This document shows, piece by piece, positions 33,158-44,699 of a stretch of 64,000 bases of DNA. A program made the translations under genes and the position numbers. The number at the start of each line of letters is the position of its first letter. The first letter of the stretch is position 1. Location: contig NC_133500.1 in NCBI RefSeq assembly GCF_025370935.1, forward strand, positions 10,288,496 to 10,352,495. Direction: 5' to 3'. Source of the DNA: Choristoneura fumiferana (lineage: Eukaryota > Arthropoda > Insecta > Lepidoptera > Tortricidae). The notes under the pieces were generated by a model that worked only from the letters and a program-made list of their open reading frames with translations, did not search any database and was not told the origin of the DNA.

Positions 33158-34183
33158 CGTGTCCAATATTTTTTTGATAAACTGACGAACTGAGTAATTT
33201 TTTTTTACCCAGGTATCTGAACCTGAACCCAATTGTAAATGATTTTTGGATTCAGAGAGAAAAAAGTTATGACAAACAATACATTATGTCAAAAGTTATA
33301 TTATGACATTCTATAATTATGCGAGCCGAGCGAGGGAACATTTTTGATAGTCAACACGGAGAGAAGGCGACAGTTAGGTACACAAGCTTCGCTGTACCTG
33401 TCATAACTATATAGATGTGACATAAAAAAATCTCGTCTAAATAAGACCAAAGTCCTACCGGGCAAAAGCCACACGCTTTCAAACCCATCAAACATCGGCC
33501 TCGATAAGCTAAAAATAAACCGTGGAAAAATTGCGTAACCTATATGATTAAATCATTACAAAACAATACATCATTTCAATTGATTACATTCGATCATCAA
33601 TCATTCATTCATTCGATAGTACAATCATATTTTGCGGCAGTCAAGGTGGCGCTGTTTGTCATGACAGACGGTAAATTTGTAGGTTCGTATATTAGTTCCA
33701 GTTTTAGCCACCAGCATTGAGTTTATCAGCTTTATAAGGTTCGGTCACAGAATAATTTGAATCGGCGTCCGTTACAAAATAAACCAGTTTTAAAGAATGT
33801 TGTTTGGCGAGATTTTGTTTATTTCTTTTATAAATATCATAAAATAATAGGTAAATTATTATAAACATTGGCAGTCGTGTTTGTTTAGGCCATTTTTCTT
33901 CTTTATTGCAGTTTTTGTATCTGTTAAAATAACTATAGCTGTGTGTTGTATGTTTCGCCTTTTCGTAACAGTATTTTCATAATCATACACTACGTCGTGG
34001 TTAGTTTCAATGTAGTTGAAAGATCGGGTTAATTCTAACTCTACCTCCTAATTTCTCTCCTAATAACATAATAATAAAAGTTTGTGTGTGTGTTTATTAG
34101 TCTTTCACGCAAAAACGTGTAGACGTATTTGGATTAAATTCGGTAAGTAGCTGGATTTTGTTAAAACCATAGAGGGTACTTTT

Positions 34184-34366
34184 TTTAAAAGCCTTTAATG
34201 TCCCACTGCTGGGCAAAGGCCTCTCCCCTGGATTTCCAACTCGTCCTGTCGGCACTTATGTCTGGCCAGTCGCTGGAAAACGCGTCTAGGTCATCCCGCC
34301 ACCTCCGCCTTGGCCTGTCGCGGCGCCGATAGCCATCGTGGGTCATCCACTGTTGGGCACACACTT
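34184..34366 (-). mobile_element. LINE 3' end (family D), in duplication copy 1
   Basis: GTCCCACTGCTGGGCAAAGG, CCTCTCCCCTGGATTTCC and GGCCAGTCGCTGGAAAACGC. On the minus strand the peptide includes RRRWRDDLDAF and SDWPDIS-type residues, a basic C-terminal tail of a non-LTR element. Its partner is 41,684-41,868. Confidence 0.7.
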
Positions 34367-35485
34367 ATTAAATATAATAAAATGCTTTATTGATTTATTT
34401 TAGAGTAGATAAATGAAAGGTACAATTGAAGAAGAAAAAAACTATCCTAGCTTGTTATAAATACTACCAGCTGTTTCGGAAAAACTATCAAAATATTACC
34501 AAGAAAAATACACCGATAAAACTTGGCAGAAATAGTCTTAAAAAACAATCACACAGGTAAAAAAACCAACATGAATACAGCACAAACTGTGGTAGAGTCA
34601 TGAAGAGCCAAGTTTTTTGATGCCATTTTTATTATAGTCGATAAAAACATTAAGCTAAACCTAAACCAACAAAAACTAGTGTGTAAATAACCTCATTCTA
34701 TTATAAAATTGTCCTTGATCGATACCTAGACCGTGAACAATAACGTTCACTCATTGATTGAGTGAATGAATGATGAGCTATTGTTAGTCGTATGGGAGTA
34801 TTTTGGCTTATTTATTATTCGCATCATTTGCAAATCATTTTTCATCGTTGAATTATTTATATCGGATATTACCTTTATTCATTACAGTATCAACAAATAC
34901 ATAATTTGTCATGCAGTAACTGAGATATAAATGAGATATAAAACAGCATTTAGGTATTTATCTGTTTTGCTAAATTATTAATAATTTTAAATGTCAAAAA
35001 GGAATGAAAATATAGATCAAATAGACTTTACCCGCTGCTTTGCATGCATTAACCATTTTTAGATCCAATTTTTTTTTGTCGAATTCCCCAAAAATAACAT
35101 AGTGGGTATCGTGGATTTAATAATTGTAATATGTGCACCAAATTTCATCTCTCTAAAGTAGCCCCTGCATTTTAAAGTAACCCCGTTTTACGGTACACAA
35201 AAACTTTCGCATTTTTAATATTATAGTAGGATAGGTACATTTTAGAACATAGTGTATAGTATACTAATAGTTACCAAGTTTCATAAAACCCTTTCTTTTC
35301 AAAGTCGTTTAAAATTATGAAACAAATGCCGTACTCTTGATTTCTCGCTGCTATCTCAAGGAGTAGGTACCTTCTTGAGATTGATAACGTATGACTGATA
35401 AGCACAGCTCTGTGATTGAGTCAGATTTGTCAACACTGCAGCAACGTAAAAACCTACAGCAGCCATAGCGTAACAATATCTAATA

Positions 35486-35800
35486 CAGATATTACCCGGC
35501 AGGTTGCTGATTTGGGACCATTTCGTGACATGCATACGTAACAATTTTTATTTTATTTTTATTATTGTTGCTGTTTTTTTTGGAAAATAGGGCGCTGTCC
35601 ATTGGAGGACAATATTGCCAGTGTCTAGTAGTTTTGCCGTTGTACGGTAAAAATTCTAGACAACGAAATATGAGATGTAATGGTGGATGAACGATGACAG
35701 CGCGAATTCTATTTCTGTTTTTATTATTATTAGTCTTATCCATGTCACTTCACGTCATGTAATGTCACGAATAAATGTTTTCTTTCTTTCTTTCTTTCTT
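35486..35800 (+). mobile_element. Non-LTR element 3' fragment inserted in copy 1 only
   Basis: TAATA lies at 35,481-35,485 and again at 35,801-35,805; copy 2 has a single TAATA at the same place (43,627-43,631), an exact empty site. The insert ends CACGAATAAATGTTT followed by a (TTTC)n tract, a typical retroelement 3' end. It inserted after the two copies separated. Confidence 0.85.
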
Positions 35801-35839
35801 TAATAGTGAGCGCATTCTTCTCGGCGTTACGAATGTGTT

Positions 35840-35985
35840 GAATAATGTTTTGTCATCGTATTTTGTCGGAAAAGTTCGTATTGAGCTTGCTGTCTCAACT
35901 ATCTTACTGAAGTTTACTGGAGCTAGTTGAGAAAGAAAGATAAATATGAACTTATGCGACAAAATACGGTGGAAAAACATTATTC
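35840..35985. mobile_element. TIR element with GAATAATGTTTT ends
   Basis: GAATAATGTTTTGTCATCGT ATTTTGTCGGAAAAGTTC on the left mirrors GAACTTATGCGACAAAATAC GGTGGAAAAACATTATTC on the right. In copy 2 only the left end remains, repeated twice (43,668-43,706). Confidence 0.6.
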
Positions 35986-36063
35986 ACTACCTACATCTGT
36001 AGCAGCTCTAATCTACTGTAAATTGCACCAGCTGCTAAAATGCATTCCTTATTTCTGTCCATT

Positions 36064-36210
36064 GTAAAGGTTGCCTGGAAGAGATCGCTCTGAAGCGATA
36101 AGGCCGCCTATTGCTTACCTTAGAAAATCTCTATGTATATACTTGTGTTCTCTGTACTGTTTACTGTGTTGGTGTGCAATAAAGAGTTATTGTATTGTAT
36201 TGTATTGTAG
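36064..36210 (+). mobile_element. Retroelement 3' end with TATTG tail
   Basis: GTTGCCTGGAAGAGATCGCT, CTGAAGCGATAAGGCCGCCT and GTGTGCAATAAAGAGTTATT, then (GTATT)n. This is a widely seen lepidopteran non-LTR 3' end with pentamer tail. Confidence 0.7.
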
Positions 36211-36239
36211 CTGTTTGCAATCAGGGTTCGTGATAGGCC

Positions 36240-36359
36240 AGGGGCCGTATTGCCTGACGTTTTGACGCTCACGATCGCAATCAAATGACAGTTTTTGTAT
36301 GCGAAATCTGTCATTTGATTGCCATCGCGACGGTCAGAATCGTTGCACAATACGGCCTC
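36240..36359. mobile_element. Palindromic MITE with GGCCGTATTG ends, copy 2
   Basis: GGGGCCGTATTGCCTGACGT mirrors GTTGCACAATACGGCCTC; inside, CAATCAAATGACAGTTTTTG pairs with CTGTCATTTGATTG. Related to 23,891-24,006. Confidence 0.75.
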
Positions 36360-36412
36360 AGTTGACGCTAGAACTGCGAAGTCCGTTGACAATTCATCAG
36401 TAAATAATTTAT

Positions 36413-36752
36413 TGAATCAGGCGTTACTTTGCGGAGGTCCATGTCAATGAACTAAAAGAATTTCCTTGCTCACCCGCGACCTTACGATAGCTAAGCTTAT
36501 GCAAAATATGCGTGTTCATGCAGTGAGTCTAACAACTGGTAGCATGGTGTACGGTTGTGTCACTCTGAAGATGAGCTCTGGTTGAGTTCGAAACGCGTCA
36601 GTGTAGTGTGGTGGTGGTGATAGATGGGTTTGTGTGATTTGTGTGTGTTCTTACAGTGTGGAGGTGGAGGAACTGCATGAACACGCATATTTTGCATAAG
36701 CTTAGCTATCGTAAGGTCGCGGGTGAGCAAGGAAATTCTTTTAGTTCATTTA
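36413..36752. mobile_element. Family N element, copy 1: perfect 77-bp inverted repeats
   Basis: Arms 36,448-36,524 and 36,672-36,748 are exact inverses, from TGAACTAAAAGAATTTCCTT to GCGTGTTCATGCAGT. The core has GAGCTCTGGTTGAGTTCGAA ACGCGTCAG and a GGTGGTGGTGATAG stretch. A 35-bp flank left of the arm (GGCGTTACTTTGCGGAGGTC) is also shared with copy 2, so the mobile unit may be asymmetric. No ORF. Confidence 0.8.
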
Positions 36753-37086
36753 ATTCATCAGTACTTTGACAAAATCGACAAAACAACGCTCTGGCATCGC
36801 GTTAATGTCTGGCCTCTCTAACATAAAAAAAACTCGTATTTCAAATCAATACGCCAGCAAAATTGACCCTTGAATGTGCATAAAGTTCACTCCTATGAAT
36901 AAATAATAAGTCAGGAATTGTAACTGCGTTAGAAAAATGGTTTCTAAACTGTGTTCTGCGCGTCAGCGTCAATTGCCGTGCATCTGACAATTACATCACG
37001 CGCGCAAACCAATCCCTGCTTTCTTACTGAATTTTAACCAATCATCAAGCACGTCTATTTGCAACTTCGAAAATGATCATTACAAC

Positions 37087-37177
37087 ATCGAAAAACTCAG
37101 AGGTGCGAGCCGGGGTTTGAACCCACGACCCTCTGCTTGAGAGACGATAGGCCAATCCACTAGGCCACCACGGCTTA
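37087..37177 (-). mobile_element. SINE tRNA-like head only
   Basis: The complement of GGTGGCCTAGTGG (A box) and GGTTCAAACCC (B box) is present, but the SINE body is missing. Copy 2 holds a SINE body cut inside the head (43,713-43,955), so the two may be complementary parts of one ancestral insertion. Confidence 0.8.
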
Positions 37178-37552
37178 TCACGCTTGTCCCTGAATAGTCC
37201 GTAATGTAACTCAACTCGCATGCAAGTTCTTGCATCGTCTAATAGGGCAAATTAAGCAAAGCTCTGCCCAGGGGGTGACACTAGCGCAAAACCATGATAA
37301 CACAATCAGTTCTCTTTTGTCACCAAAGAGTATTACCTAGAAATCGTGACATATTTATTAGTAATCAAATAACATGTTATTTTATATCGATAATTACGAT
37401 AGTGCTATATTTCCAAAAAAAATAATTAAAATAATACGATATTATGGCATTTAAGATAATCAAAAAACTGTTTACGGTTATGTGCTAGTGCTGCACTCTG
37501 ACGGGAGAAATTTTAGTAATATTCCCAATTGAGGCTTTACATTGTGGACGCT

Positions 37553-37982
37553 CAATGGCTATCGTTTTTTGTCTCACTAGATGGCGCACTGTTGCGTGAG
37601 GTTTTTAAGTATGGCTTTCAAAGTCTGTTATTACGGCGGGCGTGAAAACTAAGTTCAGATTAAAATCATATTTAATACACCTTAAAACCGTAGGTACATT
37701 AAAACATCGAGCATCCATAGTGTTGCATACTTCCTGGTTTGTTCGGAAAAAACGGAGGACAAAGGTTTCCGAAAACAAAAACTGTCTCAAAACACAGACA
37801 TTCATTGCCCCGAAACGCATATTTGCCATAATTAATTTCAGATATTGCAAAATATTCACAAAATTATTCTAATATAAATAAACCCGCGTAGCTCACCCAA
37901 AAACTATGAGATTTGACATTTCGGAGACCTCACGCTACACTAGCGCCTCTAGTGGCGAATTCATACGCGATAGCCCTCATTG
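37553..37982 (-). mobile_element. MITE of family H, copy 3
   Basis: Inverted relative to copy 1, with 3 bases missing in the left terminal motif (CAATGGCTATCG) and more substitutions than the other copies. The incidental frame is altered. Confidence 0.8.
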
Positions 37983-38349
37983 TCCTGTCCTCTTCACACT
38001 CGTTCGCTTTACGGCCTCGCAATGTAATGCAACTTGCACGATTCTTTCTTGCAGGTAGACCGAGAAGGCTTATGTCAAGAGAAATATTTTAACTACCAAT
38101 TTTTTTCGTTTATCATTTACATGATATGTTCTCTATCACTGTCACAAATGTTACTTATCACTGTCAGTAAACAGCAGCATCTAAAATGTCATAAGCTTAG
38201 CGGTAATGCGGAAGAGATTATGTGCCGTTATCATGAATTTCGGGGACTGATAACAGTTTCGAAGCTACCACGAGTCAGGCGAGAAGCGAGTGAGAAATAA
38301 TCCCGATCAATCAATCTGGAAGAATTCGTTTATCCCTATCCGCGGGTAC

Positions 38350-38592
38350 TATGCTGATTTCCCGCAAAATTAGCCTAAGTTAATTTAGTATAAGTACCTA
38401 GTTATATTTTTTTATCTAAGCGTCGTGGGTGTCCGGGGACCGCTAAGGTTAATACTTAAAAAATACAACATATGTACTTTAGTTTCCTGTTAACGTTAGC
38501 GGTTTCCCGACTTCGACGAACGCTTAGATAAAAAAATATTTACTAGGTACTTATACTAATTAAATATGGCTAATTTTGCGGGAAATCAGCAT
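38350..38592. mobile_element. Family S palindrome, copy 1
   Basis: ATGCTGATTTCCCGCAAAAT TAGCC, TATAAGTACCTAGT and TTTTTTTATCTAAGCG are mirrored in the right half to GCGGGAAATCAGCAT, about 85 bp of arms. It sits inside a family E-like stretch (TTATCCCTATCC left, GGATAGGGATTAACGAATTC right). Partner at 44,289-44,546. Confidence 0.65.
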
Positions 38593-38757
38593 ACTCCCCG
38601 CGGGATAGGGATTAACGAATTCTTCGCAGATGAAGTCGCGGGCAACAGCTAGGTAGTGCATAATTATTTTTTACTTTTTAGTTGTCGTACGTTGTGTTGT
38701 TGTACGTTTACCTATTTATTATTTTAGCTGGCGTTTTTTTATGTCGGGGGTTTTTTA

Positions 38758-38857
38758 NNNNNNNNNNNNNNNNNNNNNNNNNNNNNNNNNNNNNNNNNNN
38801 NNNNNNNNNNNNNNNNNNNNNNNNNNNNNNNNNNNNNNNNNNNNNNNNNNNNNNNNN
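38758..38857. other. Assembly gap, exactly 100 N
   Basis: A run of 100 N, the conventional size for a gap of unknown length. Copy 1 of the duplication ends at its left edge. Confidence 0.99.
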
Positions 38858-39287
38858 AATATCAGTTACTTTTATTCCGATATTTTTACGGAATCTAGAT
38901 AAAATCCCGAAATGTCAACCAAATATACCTAGTGAGAGATAATCCACGAAGACGCGTGATTTTGTTAAAATTAGCCATTAATGACATTGAAATAAGAACC
39001 ACGGCACGCGTCATCGTAAATGACTCTACCTATATGTGTTTTACATAATAATGAAATGTCATCAAAACCCGTCGAACCATTTTAGCGTGAGCGTGAAGGA
39101 GTAACACACTTACAGCACATTCGCAAACTTTCGCAATTATAATATGAGTTATTCTACTCTCTGGTAGGATTACTCTTGGCCAGCTCTTGCCAATTTGACT
39201 GGAATCGGTTTAATTCGTCCCGCTATCTCCTCCTAGGTCTGCCTCTACTCCGGTGCCCGTCGCATGGAACCCAAACGGTGATAACCG
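38858..39287. other. Sequence between gap and duplication copy 2
   Basis: Contains a family E-like end (GAAGGAGTAACACACTTACA, CAAACTTTCGCAATTATAAT) and, at 39,165-39,265, a probable inverted LINE scrap (TTGGCCAGCTCTTGCCAATT, CTCCTCCTAGGTCTGCCTCT). It does not match the DNA just upstream of copy 1. Confidence 0.45.
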
Positions 39288-40505
39288 GTGATCGGTAATC
39301 GGTGATCGGTAATTGGTGATCGGTAACCGGTGGTGGCAAGAGCTGGCCATGAGTAGAGACGAGTGGAATAAGAAAGGGGAGGCTTATCCCCGGCAATGGG
39401 ACACATTATAAGCTATTTTAAATTAAAATGAAGAAACAGTATGTCAACATAAAATAATAATAATAAATATAATTAATCGAATTAAACACGAAACATAACA
39501 ATAATTAATCAATGTAAAATTTTACCTAATTACCACTATTGTATCTACTTATCATTAATGTCCACAACATTTTACTGTACAAAATCACTAAATTTTATCT
39601 CCTAAAAAATCGTTACAATAAAGTAAGCTTTCTTAATTTAAAAAAAACTAGGATTACATCGAATATTTTACTTTAAATTACCAATTAAGTATTATTATTT
39701 TTTAACTTTATTTATTTTTACAAGTAAAAGGTACATAAAGTATAATATTACTAAAACTTACTTACCTGACTTATATCATGAATTGGATCGCTTAAGTTTA
39801 CAAGGCAGGGTGCCTCACGCAATCTAAGTATTTTTTTTGTGTTAATTGAAACAATCCACAGGGGTTTTTTTTAACAAGGCGTGGGCTTTAGATCCCAACT
39901 GTGGGCCCAGCAGGGCATATGCCGCATCCATAGCATTATACACGGTGCAAAGGGAGGGTGAACTATCTGAATACACGCGATTTCTGTGTATTTTTGTTGT
40001 CTATTGTAAAGTTAATTGACAACCTTAACGCTTATTAATAGAGGCTATAATAATGAATAGTAGTAGACATGACTTACGTTGCTAGATGTATCATTTTTTT
40101 ATAACTGTGTTATAAACTTAAATGTAGTTTTTACGTGTACTATAATAGAGGCTTTATTCCAATGCTTATATTTAGGGCGAAAAGAATTTTAATTGGGCTT
40201 ATTATTAAAATTTTACTACAGCACTGAACATTTTCGAGGGTGTTGTTATTATTAAGACGTCGTTTACAGCAATTATTTTTTTTAAGTTTACTTAATATGG
40301 GGTGCTTATCTACGAGGTAGGTAGTCGCGTAAATGGAAAGCGTCAAACATTTCACCTTTGTCAATTTTCGTTTGATTAACTAAAGTACAAAAATGATTTT
40401 TCTTTTATCAGTTACTTATTTAATTTTATTGCATGTAGGTAATTTCAAACACAATAATTGTATTGTTTATGAAATAAAAAAATAAAAAAAAGTTAAAATA
40501 ATAGG

Positions 40506-40640
40506 TACAGTCACCAGCATTAATATCTGCCACAGCGGAGCGTGCAAAAATATCTGATACGTCCTTCCAGCCCTAGAAATAGAGTCGTATCAGATAATTA
40601 TGCACGCTTGTTGTGTCAGATATTGGTGCTGGTGACTGTA
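40506..40640. mobile_element. Mariner-like palindromic MITE (family K), in duplication copy 2
   Basis: Identical in layout to 33,023-33,157, including the TA-flanked CAGTCACCAGC ends. Confidence 0.75.
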
Positions 40641-41683
40641 CGTGTCAATATTTTTTTGTATTTATATAACTGACGAACTGAGTATTTTTTTTTACCCAGG
40701 TATCTGAACCTGACCCCAATGTAAATAAATGATTTTTGGATTCAGAGAGAAAAAGTTATGACAAACAATACATTATGTCAAAGTTATATTATGACATTCT
40801 ATAATTATGCGAGCCGAGCTAAGAGGGAACATTTTTGATAGTCAACACGGAGAGAAGGCGACTGTTAGGTACACAAGCTTCGCTGTACCTGTCATCACTA
40901 TATAGATGTGACATAAAAAAATCTCGTCTAAATAAGACCAAAGTCCTACCGGGCAAAAGCCACACGCTTTCCCATCAAACATCGCCTCGATAAGCTAAAA
41001 ATAAACCGTGGAAAAATTGCGTAACCTATATGATTAAATCATTACAAAACAATACATCATTTCAATTGATTACATTCGATCATCAATCATTCATTCATTC
41101 GATAGTACAATCATATTTTGCGGCAGTCAAGGTGGCGCTGTTTGTCATGACAGACGGTAAATTTGTACGTTCGTATATTAGTTCCAGTTTTAGCCACCAG
41201 TATTGAGTTTATTAGCTTTATAAGGTTCGGTCACAGAATAATTTAAATCGGCGTCCGTTACAAAATAAACCAGTTTTAAAGAATGTTGCTTGGCGAGATT
41301 TTGTTTATTTCTTTTATAAATATTATAAAATAATAGGTAAATTATTATAAACATTGGCAGTCGTGTTTGTTTAGGCCATTTTCTTCTTTATTGCGGTTTT
41401 TGTATCTGTTAAAATAACTATAGCTGTGCGTTGTATGTTTCACCTTTTCGTAACAGTATTTTCATAATGATATAATATAACCACACTACGTCATGGTTAG
41501 TTTCAATGTAGTTGCGAGATCGGGTTAATTCTAACTCTACCCCCTAATCTCTCTCCTAATAACATAATAATAAAAGTTTGTGTGTGTGTGTTTATTAGTC
41601 TTTCACGCAAAAACGTGTAGACGTATTTGGATTAAATTCGGTAAGTAGCTGGATTTTGTTAAAAACCATAGAGGGTACTATTT

Positions 41684-41868
41684 TTAAAAGCCTTTTATGT
41701 TTCACTTCTGGGCAAAGGCCTCTCCCCTGGATTTCCAACTCGTCCTGTCGGCACTTATGTCTGGCCAGTCGCTGGAAAACGCGTCTAGGTCATCCCGCCA
41801 TCTCCGCCTTGGCCTGCGCGGCGCCGATGGCCATCGTGGGTCATCCACTGTTGGGCACACACTTATTA
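41684..41868 (-). mobile_element. LINE 3' end (family D), in duplication copy 2
   Basis: The minus strand reads VCPTVDDPRWPSAPRRPRRR and WRDDLDAFSSDWPDISADRT. This arginine-rich tail after DDPRWP is the end of a non-LTR retrotransposon ORF; clade not assigned. The copy at 34,184 has frame damage relative to this one. Confidence 0.7.
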
Positions 41869-42692
41869 AATAGAATAAAATTAAAACGTTTATACTGTAA
41901 ATAGGCCGCAATGTCCTTAGCATGCTTTATTGATTTATTTTAGAGTAGATAAATGAAAGGTACAATTGAAGAAGAAAAAAACTATCCTAGCTTGTTATAA
42001 ATACTACCAGCTGTTTCGGAAAAACTATCAAAATATTACCAAGAAAAATACACCGATAAAACTTGGCAGAAATAGTCTTAAAAAACAATCACACAGGTAA
42101 AAAAACCAACATGAATACAGCACAAACTGTGGTAGAGTCATGAAGAGCCAAGTTTTTTGATGCCATTTTTATTATAGTCGATAAAAACATTAAGCTAAAC
42201 CTAAACCAACAAAAACTAGTGTGTAAATAACCTCATTCTATTATAAAATTGTCCTTGATCGATACCTAGACCGTGAACAATAACGTTCACTCATTGATTG
42301 AGTGAATGAATGATGAGCTATTGTTAGTCGTATGGGAGTATTTTGGCTTATTTATTATTCGCATCATTTGCAAATCATTTTTCATCGTTGAATTATTTAT
42401 ATCGGATATTACCTTTATTCATTACAGTATCAACAAATACATAATTTGTCATGCAGTAACTGAGAGATATATTAAAACAGCATTTAGGTATTTATCTGTT
42501 TTGCTAAATTATTAATAATTTTAAATGTCAAAAAGGAATGAAAATATAGATCAAATAGACTTTACCCGCTGATTTGCATGCATTAACCATTTTTAGATCC
42601 AGAATTTTTTTTTGTCGAATTCCCCAAAAATAACATAGTGGGTATCGTGGATTTAATATTTGTAATATATGCACCAAATTTCATCTCTCTAA

Positions 42693-43345
42693 TGCTAGCC
42701 TGTGATTTTAAGATTTTATCTCCATCCGGTAGGAATACCGGGATAAAAAGTAGCCTATGTGTTATTTAAGATGTTCAGCTACCTATATACCAAATTTCAT
42801 CTATACCCGGCCAGCCATTTCGGTGTAAAGCAGTAACAAACATACGCACAAACAACAGCAACACAATATTACACTTAGGTAGGTACCGTAAACTGGGGTG
42901 GCGTTACTTTAGTAAAATTTGAATACTTTAATACATTTAAAAGTTAAAATAATAAAATATCATTCTCTATGTCACTTAAAAATATCTTTAAGGAGAGTCA
43001 AAAAGCCCCCTTCGAGTTGTACCGGGCGCAAAAGTGCCCATCACACTTGCCGCATTACCACGCTGAATAGCTATGAACAACTTTTGCGCCTGAAAAGCAC
43101 CCGCGCCGCGCGGGTGTCAGACCCTCTCTCGCTAACACGACACCCCACCTCCCTAAAAGATTTAAAACGGTTATAAAAACGCAAATATTCATAGTTCGAT
43201 TGAGCAAATGAAGTAAAGAGTTAGATAATTTGTGACTACCGTTATTTCAACTGCCACAGATGGTCTAAAAAATAAGGACATCGCGTGAAAACTGTTTTCC
43301 AAAGTAGCCCCTGCATTTTAAAGTAACCCCGTTTTACGGTACACA
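42693..43345. mobile_element. TIR-bounded segment largely missing from copy 1
   Basis: TACCGTAAACTGGGGTGGCG TTACTTTA (42,886) and the inverse of AAAGTAACCCCGTTTTACGG TA (43,319-43,340) form imperfect ends of an element. Copy 1 keeps only the right end and jumps from CATCTCTCTAA to AAGTAGCCCC, so copy 1 probably lost 42,693-43,302 by deletion. A GC-rich part near 43,090 (CACCCGCGCCGCGCGGGTG) forms a hairpin. Confidence 0.6.
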
Positions 43346-43712
43346 AAAACTTTCGCATTTTTAATATTATAGTAGGATAGGTACATTTTAGAACATAGTG
43401 TATAGTATACTAATAGTTACCAAGTTTCATAAAACCCTTTCATTTCAAAGTCGTTTAAAATTATGAAACAAATGCCGTACTCTTGATTTCTCGCTGCTAT
43501 CTCAAGGAGTAGGTACCTTCTTGAGATTGATAACGTATGACTGATAAGCACAGCTCTGTGATTGAGTCAGATTTGTCAACACTGCAGCAACGTAAAAACC
43601 TACAGCAGCCATAGCGTAACAATATCTAATAGTGAGCGCATTCTTCTCGGCGTTACGAATGTGTTGAATAATGTTTTGTCATTGTATTGAATAATGTTTT
43701 GTCATTGTCCCT

Positions 43713-43955
43713 CATCATCCCAGCCTATATACGTCCCACTGCTGGGCACAGGCCTCCTCTCAGAACAAGAGAGCTTGGGTCATAGTTCTCACGCGGGCCC
43801 AGTGCGGATCGGGAACTTCACACGCACCATTGAATTGCTTCTCAGGTTGGTGCAGGTTTCCTCACGATCTTTTCCTTCACCGCAAAGCTCGTGGTAAATT
43901 TCAAATGTAATTCCGCACATGAATTTCGAAAAAATCAGAGGTGCGAGCCGGGGTT
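43713..43955 (-). mobile_element. SINE truncated inside its tRNA-like head
   Basis: A main-family SINE from its CATCAT end to GAGGTGCGAGCCGGGGTT, where it joins CGCAATGTAATGC directly. The missing head is what remains in copy 1 at 37,087-37,177. Confidence 0.85.
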
Positions 43956-44288
43956 CGCAATGTAATGCAACTTGCACGATTCTTCTTGCAGGTAGACCAA
44001 GAAGGCTTTATGTCAAGAGAAATGTTTTAACTACCTATTTTTTTCGTTTATCATTTACATGATATGTTCGCTATCACTGTCACAAATTACCTCTTATCAC
44101 TGTCAGTAAACAACAGCATCTAAAATGTCATAAGCTTAGCGGTAATGCGGAAGAAGATTATGTGCCGTTATCATGAATTTCGGGACTGATAACAGTTTAC
44201 GAAGCTACCACGAGTCAGGCGAGAAGCGAGTGAGAAATAATCCCGAATCAATCTGCGAAGAATTCGTTTATCCCTGTCCCGCGGGGAC

Positions 44289-44546
44289 TATGCTGATTTC
44301 CCGCAAAATTAGCCTAAGTTAATTTAGTATAAGTACCTAGTTATATTTTTTTATCTAAGCGTCGTCGGTGTCCGCTAAGGTTAATACTTTAAAAAATACA
44401 ACATATGTACTTTAGTTTCCTGTTAACCTTAGCGGTCCCCCGACTCCGACGACGCTTAGATAAAAAAATATTACTAGGTACTTATACTTATAAATATTAC
44501 TAGGTACTAAATTAACTTAGGCTAATTTTGCGGGAAATCAGCATAG
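44289..44546. mobile_element. Family S palindrome, copy 2
   Basis: Same structure as 38,350-38,592, with a small extra repeat ACTTATACTTATAAATATTA CTAGGTAC near 44,480. Confidence 0.65.
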
Positions 44547-44699
44547 TCCCCGCGGGATAGGGATTAACGAATTCTTCGCAGATGAAGTCGCGCTCGCGGG
44601 CAACAGCTAGGTAGTCCATAATTATTTTTTACGTTGTGTTGTTGTACGTTTACCTATTTATTATTTTAGCTGGCGTTTTTTTATGTCGGGGGTTTTTTA

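Larger units (their letters stand above)
31805..38757 (+). repeat. Large direct duplication, copy 1 (left of the assembly gap)
   Basis: Homology to copy 2 starts in a short GATCGGTAATCGGT repeat and runs, with indels, to the edge of the N gap. Shared landmarks are K1 (33,023), the LINE 3' end (34,184), GTAGCCCCTGCATTTTAAAG (35,158) and the S palindrome (38,350). Copy 1 alone has a retroelement insertion (35,486-35,800) and about 2 kb (35,985-38,017) with H, N and other elements; it lacks about 610 bp present in copy 2. Substitutions are few by eye. Confidence 0.9.
39288..44699 (+). repeat. Large direct duplication, copy 2 (right of the assembly gap)
   Basis: Matches 31,805-38,757. Relative to copy 1 it lacks the retroelement at 35,486 and the stretch 35,985-38,017, carries a SINE body (43,713-43,955), and has about 610 extra bases (42,693-43,302). 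Homology ends at 44,699, exactly where copy 1 runs into the gap. Confidence 0.9.

Noticed and set aside
38682..38942. 86-codon frame across the N run
   Set aside because: The frame is an artefact of translating the assembly gap.
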